Source: a gamma proteobacterium HTCC5015 (GTDB lineage Bacteria; Pseudomonadota; Gammaproteobacteria; HTCC5015). From it: a DNA stretch of 40,417 bases. Positions within the stretch are counted from its first letter, which is position 1. Every line of letters starts with the position of its first letter. This document shows, piece by piece, positions 15,672 to 27,163 of this stretch. The position numbers were made by a program, and so were the translations under genes. Below the pieces are notes generated by a model that made no database searches, was not told the DNA's origin, and saw only the letters and a program-made list of their open reading frames with translations. The stretch spans positions 1 to 40,417 of the forward strand of contig DS990614.1 of the NCBI GenBank assembly GCA_000155715.1, given 5' to 3'.

Positions 15672-17708
15672 TCAGGCGAGGTTTTCCGCCGTTTTGGATT
15701 GGGCGTCGATGCGCTTTTGGATGAAATCGGGGATTTCTTCCGCCAATAGGGGTTTTGAAAATAGGTAGCCCTGAGCGTAGCGGCAGCCCATAGACTTGAG
15801 AATGTCCAGCTGCTCCTGAGTTTCGACGCCCTCGGCAGTGACGCCGAGACCGAGGTGATTGCCCATTTCGATAATACTGTGAACAATCTTGCGCGCCTCG
15901 TCGCTGTAGAGCATTTCTGCGACAAAACTCATATCAATTTTGAGCATGTCAAAACTCAATTTGTGCAAATAGCTCAGCGATGAAAAGCCGGTGCCGAAAT
16001 CGTCCATACACAGGTGTACGCCCATTTTTCGCAGCTCGCCAAAAAGTGCGGAAGCGACGAGATCGTTCTTTAAAATAGAGCTTTCAGTGAGTTCTAATTT
16101 CAAGTCGCGACCGCGTAGGCTGTGGGCCTCTAAGCTATTGAGGATGACTTCGAGAGACGGGCGGCCGTGGAAGTGTTGGGCGGAGTGGTTCACATTGACC
16201 GTTAGCCCACTGTGTTCGGGGAAGTGCTTCTTCCAAACACAGAGGTCGGCCAGTGCTTTATCGAGGACTTGTTGGTCGAGCGGTTTTACCAAGCCAATTT
16301 CTTCGGCTAGAGGAATGAAGTGGTTGGGAGCTAGCTCGCCTCGCTCGGGGTGGTTCCAGCGAACCAGAGCCTCGGCGGAAACGGTGAGGCCGCTCTCGAC
16401 GTCGATGATGGGGTGATAGCGGTTAAAAAACTCACGTCGCTCTAGGCCGTGGCGAATGCTGTTTTCCAGTTCGATGCGGTTTACCGCCTCTTGGTGCATT
16501 TCGACATTAAACAGTTCGTAGTGACCGCGACCGTTTTGCTTGGCTCGGGACATGGCAATATCAGCATCGCGGATAAGCTCTTCGGCGGTTTGGTTCTGTC
16601 CCTGGCTAATGGCGACGCCAATACTAATGCTCTCTGAAACGCGGTGGCCCTGAATCATATAGGGCTCTTGGAACTGTTCGTGAATGTTTTTAGCGGTTTG
16701 GATGGCCTCGGTGACATCGTCGATGTTCTCAATGATTAAGCCGTATTCATCGCCACCCATGCGCGCTACGAGATCATTCGGTCCGACGCAGCGGTTGAGT
16801 CGGTGGCCGACCGATTTGAGCAATTGATTGCCCGCTTGGTGGCCTAGGCTCTCGTTGATGACTTTGAAGCTGTCGAGGTCGGTGAGCAAGACGGCGAAGG
16901 GGCCGTTTAGGCTGCCTTCTGCTGAGGACTTGAACAAGTACTCCAAGCGCTCGATAAAATTCTGGCGGTTGGGCAAGCCAGTGACTTGGTCGTAGAAAGT
17001 GTGTTCCTGCAATTTTTGTTCTAGATTGCGGTGTCGGGCTTCTGAACGACGAAAATTGCGCAATATGACGGACAGAGACAGCATCAAAGCCACATAAAAG
17101 GCGATAAAAGCCAAGCCTTCCGTCATCAGTGCGCGGTGGTTTTTTTGTGCCAGTGCAGCGAGCAGTTGAGTGTGGTTGCGCTCTAGAGAAATGGCGGCAA
17201 AGGGTAGAGCCTCTTCGGGTAGTGGAAGATAGCTGACGACCCAAGTTTGTTCGCGTTGTTCGCCTTCGGTATCGGCAGTTGTGAACTGATCGATATGGTT
17301 GCTAGCAGAGCCGCCTATCGCTTGATCAAAGGCGGGAGATTCGAGGGTTTTGTCGATTTTATAAGTGTGATTGGAGAACAGTATTTTGCCATTGGCGTCG
17401 TAGAGCGCGACGCTAATATCCGATTCGTCGGGGGTGTTGTCATCAATCGCGCTGAGCAGGGCTTGCCCTGCGGGGCTTTCTAGGCGGCGGCTGGGTACGG
17501 CGGGATACTGGGCAACGGCCTGTGCCATGGGTTCAAACAGGGGGGCGATGCTGCGTTTTAGCAGTTCGGCTCGCAGCTGATTTTCACGCTCGAGAGCTTC
17601 CTGATGCGCCATTGTAGAGGAGTTGTGAGTACTCCAGAGCGAAAGCCCGCCCAATAGGCAAAACAGTATTGTTGTAGCGAGCCAGATGCTCTGCAGTAAC
17701 TTGGTCAC
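15672..17708 (-). CDS. Membrane GGDEF-EAL protein (cyclic-di-GMP turnover)
   Basis: 678 residues. The N-terminus has two transmembrane helices (about 7-27 and 196-216) enclosing a periplasmic sensor region of about 170 residues. A GGDEF domain follows (about 235-400) with signature G318GDEY and the preceding LTDLDSFKVINE. Then comes an EAL domain (about 415-665) with E446ALVR, DDFGTGFSSLSYL and TAEGVETQEQL. All visible EAL metal and catalytic motifs are present, so c-di-GMP phosphodiesterase activity is likely. The GGDEF site is GGDEY, and the RxxD inhibitory site is absent (the position reads VGPND). It may therefore act as a regulatory or weakly active cyclase. The signal sensed is unknown. 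It is monocistronic. Confidence 0.92.
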   Translation of the reverse strand: MTKLLQSIWLATTILFCLLGGLSLWSTHNSSTMAHQEALERENQLRAELLKRSIAPLFEPMAQAVAQYPAVPSRRLESPAGQALLSAIDDNTPDESDISVALYDANGKILFSNHTYKIDKTLESPAFDQAIGGSASNHIDQFTTADTEGEQREQTWVVSYLPLPEEALPFAAISLERNHTQLLAALAQKNHRALMTEGLAFIAFYVALMLSLSVILRNFRRSEARHRNLEQKLQEHTFYDQVTGLPNRQNFIERLEYLFKSSAEGSLNGPFAVLLTDLDSFKVINESLGHQAGNQLLKSVGHRLNRCVGPNDLVARMGGDEYGLIIENIDDVTEAIQTAKNIHEQFQEPYMIQGHRVSESISIGVAISQGQNQTAEELIRDADIAMSRAKQNGRGHYELFNVEMHQEAVNRIELENSIRHGLERREFFNRYHPIIDVESGLTVSAEALVRWNHPERGELAPNHFIPLAEEIGLVKPLDQQVLDKALADLCVWKKHFPEHSGLTVNVNHSAQHFHGRPSLEVILNSLEAHSLRGRDLKLELTESSILKNDLVASALFGELRKMGVHLCMDDFGTGFSSLSYLHKLSFDMLKIDMSFVAEMLYSDEARKIVHSIIEMGNHLGLGVTAEGVETQEQLDILKSMGCRYAQGYLFSKPLLAEEIPDFIQKRIDAQSKTAENLA

Positions 17709-17904
17709 AAAACCACCTAGGACACCTTACAGCAAATTCCATCTGCCACTCTTTGTGCCGTTTGTTATAAAAGTAATTCGTCGTCAGAGTGATAGCTCGG
17801 TCATCATACGGGGCGGCGTAGAGCGGGGCAAGGGCTTTTAAAGCCAGTGATTTACATTCGCCGACGGCTCAGAAGCGTGCAGGAGGTTTTATCTTAATGG
17901 CTCT

Positions 17905-17944
17905 CCCCCTTGGTGTGGCGCTCTAGAAAGCCACACCAAGGGGG
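17905..17944. terminator. Perfect 15-bp hairpin downstream of metH
   Basis: CCCCCTTGGTGTGGC (17905-17919) and its exact reverse complement (17930-17944) surround a 10-nt loop. The hairpin lies 17 bp past the metH stop. Neither strand has a following U-run, so it is either an atypical terminator or an mRNA 3' stabiliser. The rest of the 252-bp gap up to the GGDEF-EAL start shows nothing else recognisable. Confidence 0.65.
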
Positions 17945-17960
17945 AAGATTGGACGGATGG

Positions 17961-21662
<3,702 letters not shown>

Positions 21663-21697
21663 GGGCTTTTGCGGCGGTAGTTGTAAAAGGGGGCGAA

Positions 21698-21703
21698 ATT
21701 ATA
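21698..21703 (-). promoter_or_regulatory. Putative -10 box for metH
   Basis: On the minus strand the sequence reads GGTATAATTTCG, a perfect TATAAT centred about 39 bp before the metH ATG. The matching -35 position (AATACG) is weak. MetR or MetJ sites were not identified by eye. Confidence 0.42.
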
Positions 21704-21773
21704 CCTTATATAGAACGCGCCGTATTGAGCTGTTCGCTTTAGGCCGCTACAGCGCAGTTGGCCTATGTCGTGG

Positions 21774-21791
21774 GTCGGCCTTCAGGCCGAC
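21774..21791. repeat. GTCGGC...GCCGAC small palindrome, copy 2
   Basis: GTCGGCCTTCAGGCCGAC, a perfect palindromic stem near the metH side of the metH-btuB gap. It is the same family as 9428-9447, 27808-27825 and 36164-36181. Confidence 0.65.
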
Positions 21792-21825
21792 AACATTCGC
21801 TTGTTTGGCAAGCTATTACTGTTTC

Positions 21826-22094
21826 TAGGGCCTGTTAACACAAATTTGATGGTCACTGTTGTGACTAAAAAAGCGCCAATCAAGGCGCAAGGAGCGTGGT
21901 TTGGTGAATCCAAATGAGCGACGAGCAACGATGAGTGGCGCTTTTTTAGCCACAACCCGAAGGGCTGGAGCTATTTTCCGCCCAGCTGCGTTATCAGTCG
22001 TTTGTGTAGACGGACTACACGGCACGCCTTCTGCCTTGCTGGGCAGGAAAATGGCTTCCAGCAGAGATCATAAAATTTGTGTTAACAGGCCCTA
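21826..22094. mobile_element. 269-bp fold-back MITE-like element with 22-bp perfect terminal inverted repeats
   Basis: The ends TAGGGCCTGTTAACAC... (21826-21847) and ...GTGTTAACAGGCCCTA (22073-22094) are perfect 22-bp inverted repeats. Nested inside are three more inverted pairs. One is GTGACTAAAAAAGCGCCA (21861-21878) with its near complement at 21936-21953. A second is a longer imperfect pair around GCTGGAGCTATTTTCC and GGAAAATGGCTTCCAGC. The third is GTGTAG-CTACAC at the centre of the latter. There is no transposase gene, and short open frames inside are artefacts of the palindromes. The outermost TA on both sides fits a TA target site but is also part of the inverted repeat. It sits between metH and the cobalamin riboswitch. 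Confidence 0.78.
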
Positions 22095-22098
22095 ATAA

Positions 22099-22128
22099 CC
22101 TCTGTGTACTCGGTGCCCTCTGTGGCTA
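22099..22128. repeat. CTCTGTGT...CCCTCTGTGGC repeat copy
   Basis: Matches the copy at 11904-11933 at nearly every position and is related to the arms at 1262-1300 and 1378-1417. It lies 4 bp beyond the right end of the MITE-like element and just before the riboswitch promoter region. Confidence 0.6.
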
Positions 22129-22181
22129 AATTCTCTTATCCGCCGAGTTGCCGAAAAATCGAGTACAATTGCTCCACGACA

Positions 22182-22400
22182 CTAGGTGCCTCGCAAGCCT
22201 TCAGCGCGCGAGGATAATCGGGAAGCCGGTGCGAGCCATTGCTGAGCAGTGGTTCAAGGCCGGCGCTGCCCCCGCAACGGTAATGGCAAGACTTCGATTC
22301 ACACGGTCACTGTTTAGCGATAAACGGGAAGGCCATCGGAGAGCGCCACAGCCCGGAGACCGGCCTAGTGATGTCAATTCTCGGTTGCGGTGGGACGCCG
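22182..22400 (+). ncRNA. Cobalamin riboswitch controlling the btuB-like operon
   Basis: Conserved blocks appear in the right order. GGTGCC (22185-22190) begins the aptamer, followed by GGATAATCGGGAAGCCGGTG, the hallmark GCCCCCGCAAC (22268-22278), GGGAAGGCC (about 22326-22334) and AGCCCGGAGACCGGCC (22350-22365). Downstream, GCGGTGGGACGCCGATGGG probably belongs to the expression platform ahead of the start codon at 22428. When adenosylcobalamin is plentiful, receptor synthesis should fall. TACAAT at 22164-22169 could be the -10 of its promoter, though no good -35 is seen. The regulated genes (receptor, adenosyltransferase) agree with the ligand. Confidence 0.95.
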
Positions 22401-22427
22401 ATGGGTTTACTACAATGAGAGATTAAG

Positions 22428-24365
22428 ATGATACGCAAACGCGCACTTTCGGTGGCTTTGTCCACTGCCCTATGTCTTTCCCCCGTGCTGTCTAGCGCCG
22501 CTTTAGAAGTCGTGGTGACGCCTTCGCGCACGGCCGAAAAACCTCAAAATACCCCCGGCTATGTTGCTGTACTGGATCGACAACAACTGGCTGACAGCGG
22601 TGCTCGAACCATTGCGGAAGCACTGCGCGGTATTGGGTCGACGATTGTGAGGGATCTGTTTGGCGACGGCAGCCGCACATCGGTGGGCTTGCGAGGTTTT
22701 TCTGAAACGGCGTCTCACAACACACTGGTCTTGATCGATGGTCGCGAGTTAAATAACTCCGATTCCTCCTCGCCGGAGTGGAGCACTATTAGTTTAGAGA
22801 ACGTCGAGCGCATTGAGGTGTTTGAAGGCAGTGCGGGCGCTTTATACGGAGATAAAGCCGTGGGCGGTGTGATTAACATCATCACGCGAGCGCCTCAGGA
22901 TTTGTCGGGTCGCGTGCAAGTAGGGCGCGGCAGCTACAATCGCCGTATGTTACAGGCCGAGGTACAGGATCGCTTTGATAGCGGTCTCAACTACCGAGTG
23001 TTTGTCGAAGATCGTAAAGCCGACAACTATCGCGATAACAACGAATTGGAGTACGGCAGCTACCAAGGCCGTTTGGGTTTCTCGGGCGACCGTTTAGAGG
23101 CCTATCTCGAAGCGGGGCAAGTGATAGAAAACCAAGAGACGCCCGGCGCTTTGACTCAAGCCGATGTGGCGGCCGATCGCCGTCAGTCTTTGGCGCCTTT
23201 TGTGGACGACTTTTCTGATACGGAAACACAGTTCACCCGCGGCGTATTGAAGTATCAAGTCAGTGATACTTGGCGGTTTGAGAGCGACATCAGCGTGGAA
23301 AAGGCGGAGTCAGATTTTCGAATCAGTTCGTCTTTTGGCGCTGCCACATCAGATTCGTTTTTAAAGCGAGAGCAAAAAAGCTTTAGCCCGCGCTATATCG
23401 GCAAGTGGGAGACGAACCGAGGTACTTCTCGTATTACGCTGGGTGGCGATTTCTCGATGGTGGATTACAGCATCCGCTCTCCGTTTGGAACCACTCAAAC
23501 CGAGCGCGAGTCCGAGGCCATTTTTGCTCAGGGCTTAATTCCCGTGGTGGATCGCTGGTCGATCACGGCAGGTGCTCGCCACGCCGACGTCGACGATGTG
23601 ATTGACCAAGGCATGGGGGGACAAGCCTACGAATACGACAGCGATGTGGCCGAGTTGGGCGTCAACTTTGTCGCCTCAGATCAGGCGCGCTTATATCTCC
23701 GTGCGGATCAAAACTTCCGTGTCGCGACGACGGATGAGGCAAGCTTTACCTCGCCTGGCGTCACCCAGCTCAACCCACAAGAGGGGGTTTCCTATGAATT
23801 TGGCGGCGACTTTCTGTTTGACGATATCCAGTACGGCGTGAACCTCTATCAACTCGACCTTGAAGATGAAATTGCTTACGACCCCACAGCGCCCGGTCTA
23901 TTTGGTCCAGGTGCCAACGTCAATCTAGATGAAACGCGCCGCCAAGGGTTGATCGTTAGCTCCACGATTCCTTTGACGCAAATGTTGCAGTTGTCCCTCA
24001 ACTACCACCGCGTTGAAGCGGAATTTCGCTCGGGTGGCTTAAAGGGCAATCAAGTGTCGGGTGTACCCGAGGAAAGTGCGCGCTTATCGCTGGATATTGA
24101 ACCACTAGAAGCACTGACGATTTACACCGAAGCGGTCTACACTGGGCAGCAATATGTCTCGGGTGACAACACGAACACACTGGCGAAACGGGCGTCTTAC
24201 ACGCTGTTTAATGTAGCGGCTCGCTACCAAATGCAAGAGTGGGCCTTTGGTGCGCGCATCAACAATGTGGGTGACAAAGAGTACAACGCCAGTGAAAACA
24301 GCTTTGGCGGTATTCAGCCTGCGGCGGGAACGAATGGTTGGCTAACCGCTGAGTACCGCTTTTAA
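22428..24365 (+). CDS. btuB: TonB-dependent outer-membrane receptor, BtuB-like (vitamin B12 uptake)
   Basis: 645 residues; BtuB is about 610. A signal peptide covers about 1-24 (ending SSAAL) and is followed at once by a TonB-box-like EVVVTPSR. The plug domain (about 30-150) has TIAEALRGIGSTIV, SVGLRGF, NTLVLIDGRELN, IERIEVFEGS-type VERIEVFEGS and ALYGDKAVGGVINIIT. The remaining residues form the 22-strand barrel, ending in the C-terminal aromatic signature WLTAEYRF for Bam recognition. The cobalamin riboswitch in front and the cobalamin adenosyltransferase behind make corrinoid the likely substrate. I use btuB on context, since plug similarity alone would also fit other TonB receptors. The stop overlaps the next start by one base. 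Confidence 0.9.
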   Translation: MIRKRALSVALSTALCLSPVLSSAALEVVVTPSRTAEKPQNTPGYVAVLDRQQLADSGARTIAEALRGIGSTIVRDLFGDGSRTSVGLRGFSETASHNTLVLIDGRELNNSDSSSPEWSTISLENVERIEVFEGSAGALYGDKAVGGVINIITRAPQDLSGRVQVGRGSYNRRMLQAEVQDRFDSGLNYRVFVEDRKADNYRDNNELEYGSYQGRLGFSGDRLEAYLEAGQVIENQETPGALTQADVAADRRQSLAPFVDDFSDTETQFTRGVLKYQVSDTWRFESDISVEKAESDFRISSSFGAATSDSFLKREQKSFSPRYIGKWETNRGTSRITLGGDFSMVDYSIRSPFGTTQTERESEAIFAQGLIPVVDRWSITAGARHADVDDVIDQGMGGQAYEYDSDVAELGVNFVASDQARLYLRADQNFRVATTDEASFTSPGVTQLNPQEGVSYEFGGDFLFDDIQYGVNLYQLDLEDEIAYDPTAPGLFGPGANVNLDETRRQGLIVSSTIPLTQMLQLSLNYHRVEAEFRSGGLKGNQVSGVPEESARLSLDIEPLEALTIYTEAVYTGQQYVSGDNTNTLAKRASYTLFNVAARYQMQEWAFGARINNVGDKEYNASENSFGGIQPAAGTNGWLTAEYRF

Positions 24366-24925
24366 TGAAAAGGCGTATCGGAAAAGTCGTCACCCGAACG
24401 GGTGACGACGGCACCACGGGCTTAGCGACGGGCGCTCGCTTGTCCAAGTCTGCGCCTCGCATCCATGCCATTGGTGAGATAGATGAGCTCAATGCCTATA
24501 TTGGCCTTCTGCGAGCACTCTTACCCGACATGGAGACACTCGCTGAAATACAGCAACAGCTGTTTAATATAGGCGGCGAGTTAGCCATGGCAGATGGTTC
24601 GAAGTTGCTGACGGAGCCGGTTTTGTTGGCTCTAGAGAACGATGTTGCAGAACTGAATGAGCCACTGCCTCCGTTGACGGAGTTTATCTTGCCCGCGGGG
24701 GGCGAGTGCGCGGCGCGCTGTCATTTGGCTCGGGCAGTGGCTCGTCGTGCCGAGCGACAGTGGATAGCGCTGGCGGAGTGCGACGATGAGCGCGACACTC
24801 TCAACCCTTTGTCGGGGCGATATCTCAATCGTTTGTCAGATTATTTTTTTGTGCTGGCGCGCCTACAGGCAGAGGACAGCAGTCAATGGCGAGGCACTGA
24901 AAGGCCTAAGCATTCGTCACCCTAA
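24365..24925 (+). CDS. Cob(I)alamin adenosyltransferase, PduO type
   Basis: Attaches the adenosyl group of ATP to reduced corrinoid, making adenosylcobalamin in the cytosol. It has 186 residues, typical of the PduO/ATR family. The N-terminal ATP motif is TRTGDDGTTGL (about 9-19), followed by KSAPRIHAIGEIDELNAYIG. The second conserved block is FILPAGGECAARCHLARAVARRAER (about 116-140), and the tail has LNRLSDYFFVLAR. The start overlaps the receptor stop (TAATG), so translation is coupled and the riboswitch controls both. Together with metH and BtuB it suggests salvage of imported corrinoid. After it begins an 830-bp non-coding repeat region. Confidence 0.93.
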   Translation: MKRRIGKVVTRTGDDGTTGLATGARLSKSAPRIHAIGEIDELNAYIGLLRALLPDMETLAEIQQQLFNIGGELAMADGSKLLTEPVLLALENDVAELNEPLPPLTEFILPAGGECAARCHLARAVARRAERQWIALAECDDERDTLNPLSGRYLNRLSDYFFVLARLQAEDSSQWRGTERPKHSSP

Positions 24926-25754
24926 GTCCGTCATTGCTCCAAACCCCAAGCCACCGAAATACTCGTCATTCTTCGGTTCTTCGTCATTCCCGCGAAGGCG
25001 GGAATCCAGTATCTTTGAGTGATTGGGCTAGTAAGCCACTGGGCTCCCGCCTGCGCGGGAGCGACGGCAGGGGTGTGGGAGGGCGCCTTTATTCCCTGGG
25101 GTGCTCGAGCCGACGGTGCGCCGTCATTGCAATGACGGCCTTTCAGACTCGCCGACAGAGATGTGGGTGAGCAGCGTAAGCAGGAGCGAAAGGTTCAGGA
25201 TCTTCCAGCAGAAACCCACACTCTCGTCATCCTGAACTTGATTCAGGATCTTCCAATCGAAGTCCCGTTATGGAGATTCCAAATCAAGTTTGGAATGACG
25301 GGGTGTGGGGGCTTATTTTGATCATTAATGACGAATTTCCCGTCATTGCGAACGCAGTGAAGCAATCTGCGCATCGGATACACCCACAGATTGTGACGTC
25401 GGCAGGCCTTCCCGAAGTTTCCGTCATGCTTCCAAACCCCAAACCCCAAACCCCAAACCCCAAACCCCAAGCCACCGAAATACTCGTCATTCTTCGGTTC
25501 TTCGTCATTCCCGCGCAGGCGGGAATCCAGCGTCTTTGAGTGATTGGGCTAGTAAGCCACTGGGCTCCCGCCTGCGCGGGAGCGACGGTGGGGTAGCTTG
25601 TCGGAGGGCGCCTTTATGCGCTTGGGTGCTCGAGCCGACGGTGCGCCGTCATAGCGAGCGCAGCGAGGCAATCTGCCCATCGAATGCATTAACAGATTAC
25701 CGCGTCGGCTGCACTCGCTATGACGGGACTTGATATATCAACGGGCGATCGCCC
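24926..25754. repeat. 830-bp gene-free composite repeat region
   Basis: No credible gene lies here. Two copies of a unit (24929-25127 and 25421-25652) share, in order, a CCCCAAA stretch, CCACCGAAATACTCGTCATT, an inverted palindrome pair (24982-25067; 25502-25588) built of CCCGCG(A/C)AGGCGGGAA and CTCCCGCCTGCGCGGGAG, and GGTGCTCGAGCCGACGG. Between them are ATTCCAAATCAAGTTTGGAAT (described as 25276-25301) and CATTGCGAACGCAGTGAAGC (25344 onward). The same modules recur at 35299-36143 and after 40000. The open frames here are translations of palindromes. Confidence 0.85.
25434..25468. repeat. Five tandem AAACCCC heptamers (GGGGTTT on the minus strand)
   Basis: Five exact AAACCCC units in a row, preceded by CC and followed by AAG. 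The sister repeat at 24938-24950 has only one unit, so the array has expanded by four. The minus strand carries five runs of four G separated by TTT, a textbook G-quadruplex pattern. Confidence 0.9.
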
Positions 25755-27077
25755 CTATCTTACCCACACTTCGACGCGGCGATTCTTATCGCGTCCTTTC
25801 TCTGAGTGATTGCTGGCAACTTGCAGTGTACTGCCAAAGCCTCTTACGACTGAGGGCACAATGCCTTTTTTGATTAATTGATTGGCGACAAAGTCACTGC
25901 GTTCCATCGACAAAATATAGCTGCGCCAAGCGGCTTCTTCGGCGGCATCTGAAAAACCAGCGAGCACAACTTTGTATTGTGGGTTTTTCTGTAAAAAATC
26001 GACGAGACGATCGACATCCTGCAACGCTTTATTGTCGAGTTGGTACTCGCGCGGTTTAAAGCGGAAGTTCAGTGATAAACGTTCGGCGCCTTGAACGGTG
26101 GCTTTGTAGTTGGAAGGCGCTCGGCTGTCGACGCCCACTTCGTAAGGGGCAATGTTTTGTGAAATGAACCCAACCTTGGCCACTTGCTGTTGCCCCTTCT
26201 GGCTTTTGACAAATTGTACGAGGTCGCGCAGCAGTGGCTCATCGTTAAAGGGGTTGTAGAGAAACAAGCGCCGAGATAGGGGGTAGTCTTCTGTTGCGAC
26301 ACTGAGTTCGCTCGGCAGAATCGGTGTATTGTCGCCTTCGGCAATTGCCAATGGTTTGGAGCGCCGTACGGAAGGCAGACCCGTAAAACCGATGCCATTT
26401 AAATCTGCTGCTACATCGTCGGACAGTTGATCGTTAGATTCATAGCGTTTTGCACGGCTGGCTAGCGTTGCCTTTTTTCCTAGAACCAGTGATTTGAAGG
26501 TGTCAAAGGTGCCCGATTTATTATCTCGTGCGTACACTTGGATAGGCCTTGGTGTACCGCCCAGTTCACTCCAATTTGTTACCTGCCCAGAGAAAATGGC
26601 TCGAAGCTGGTCAATGGTCAGATGGTTGATGGGGTTGCTAGGGTGAACCACCACGGCGATACCATCGAGACCGACGACGATTTCTTTGCCCGATTCCGTT
26701 AAGTCGGCGATGTGGGCCACATCGGAGCGTTCGCTAGGTTTGATGGGGCGTGAGGCCATACCCAAATCGGCGGCATTGGCGAGAATACCTTTGAAGGCTG
26801 TGCCTGAGCCGTGGGCGTGAATGGTAATGTCGAGTGCCCCGTGAATCGTGTGGCTGGCACTCATCAAACGCTCGTTTTCAGCGGTTAGACGGTTGTCGAT
26901 CACTTGATAGCCGCGATCTGTTAACCACGCCTCTACCAGCGTAGGCATGAGAGTAGCGCCGATTGTGTTAGAGCCGTGTATTTGTAAATTCTTTGAGAGC
27001 GCCGGCGTGGTCGAGACGATTAAACCAAGGGCGAGAACAGTACGGAGTATTTTGTCGATGTTGGGTAAGAAGCGCAT
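25755..27077 (-). CDS. PstS-like phosphate-binding domain fused to C-terminal OmpA domain
   Basis: 440 residues. A signal peptide lies at about 1-29 (ending PALSK). A type II periplasmic binding domain (about 30-300) starts with LQIHGSNTIG and contains GSGTAFKGILANAADLGMASRPIK, plus NKSGTFDTFKSLVL for oxyanion binding. An OmpA/MotB-like peptidoglycan-binding domain follows (about 325-440), ending in KGRDKNRRVEVWVR. The layout suggests a phosphate (or similar oxyanion) binder tethered to the cell wall rather than a soluble partner of an ABC importer; no pst genes are nearby. A stem-loop hides its ribosome site (see the 27083-27108 entry). The DUF6580 gene is 86 bp upstream on the same strand. 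The ligand remains an inference. Confidence 0.88.
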   Translation of the reverse strand: MRFLPNIDKILRTVLALGLIVSTTPALSKNLQIHGSNTIGATLMPTLVEAWLTDRGYQVIDNRLTAENERLMSASHTIHGALDITIHAHGSGTAFKGILANAADLGMASRPIKPSERSDVAHIADLTESGKEIVVGLDGIAVVVHPSNPINHLTIDQLRAIFSGQVTNWSELGGTPRPIQVYARDNKSGTFDTFKSLVLGKKATLASRAKRYESNDQLSDDVAADLNGIGFTGLPSVRRSKPLAIAEGDNTPILPSELSVATEDYPLSRRLFLYNPFNDEPLLRDLVQFVKSQKGQQQVAKVGFISQNIAPYEVGVDSRAPSNYKATVQGAERLSLNFRFKPREYQLDNKALQDVDRLVDFLQKNPQYKVVLAGFSDAAEEAAWRSYILSMERSDFVANQLIKKGIVPSVVRGFGSTLQVASNHSEKGRDKNRRVEVWVR

Positions 27078-27082
27078 TGCAA

Positions 27083-27108
27083 CAGCCTCCCGAGTAAAAT
27101 GGAGGCTG
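27083..27108 (-). promoter_or_regulatory. Hairpin that masks the Shine-Dalgarno of the PstS-OmpA gene
   Basis: On the minus strand CAGCCTCC (27108-27101) pairs over 8 bp with GGAGGCTG (27090-27083) across a 10-nt loop. GGAGG is the Shine-Dalgarno, 8 nt before the ATG. The stem would block ribosome binding unless opened by a protein, another RNA or a temperature change. The pairing is seen directly; the regulatory role is inference. Confidence 0.6.
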
Positions 27109-27163
27109 CAGCTTAAAAAGGTTGCGTGACAGGTGGATTAAGCCGAATAAACTTGGCCAGATT

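Noticed and set aside
21825-22095. Two short open reading frames (64 and 66 codons) inside the fold-back element
   Set aside because: They mirror each other on both strands because the element is palindromic (both end in CVNRP); they lack ribosome sites and homology.
22148-22426. 92-codon open frame upstream of the receptor gene
   Set aside because: It lies entirely on the cobalamin riboswitch, whose conserved RNA blocks explain the sequence.
25270-25539. Open frames with GFGVWGLG or PNPKPQ repeats
   Set aside because: They translate the AAACCCC heptamers and palindromes; no start site or conserved protein.
25421-25652. Possible CRISPR array
   Set aside because: The heptamers have no spacers, the larger repeats are palindromic REP-type modules, and no cas gene is present.
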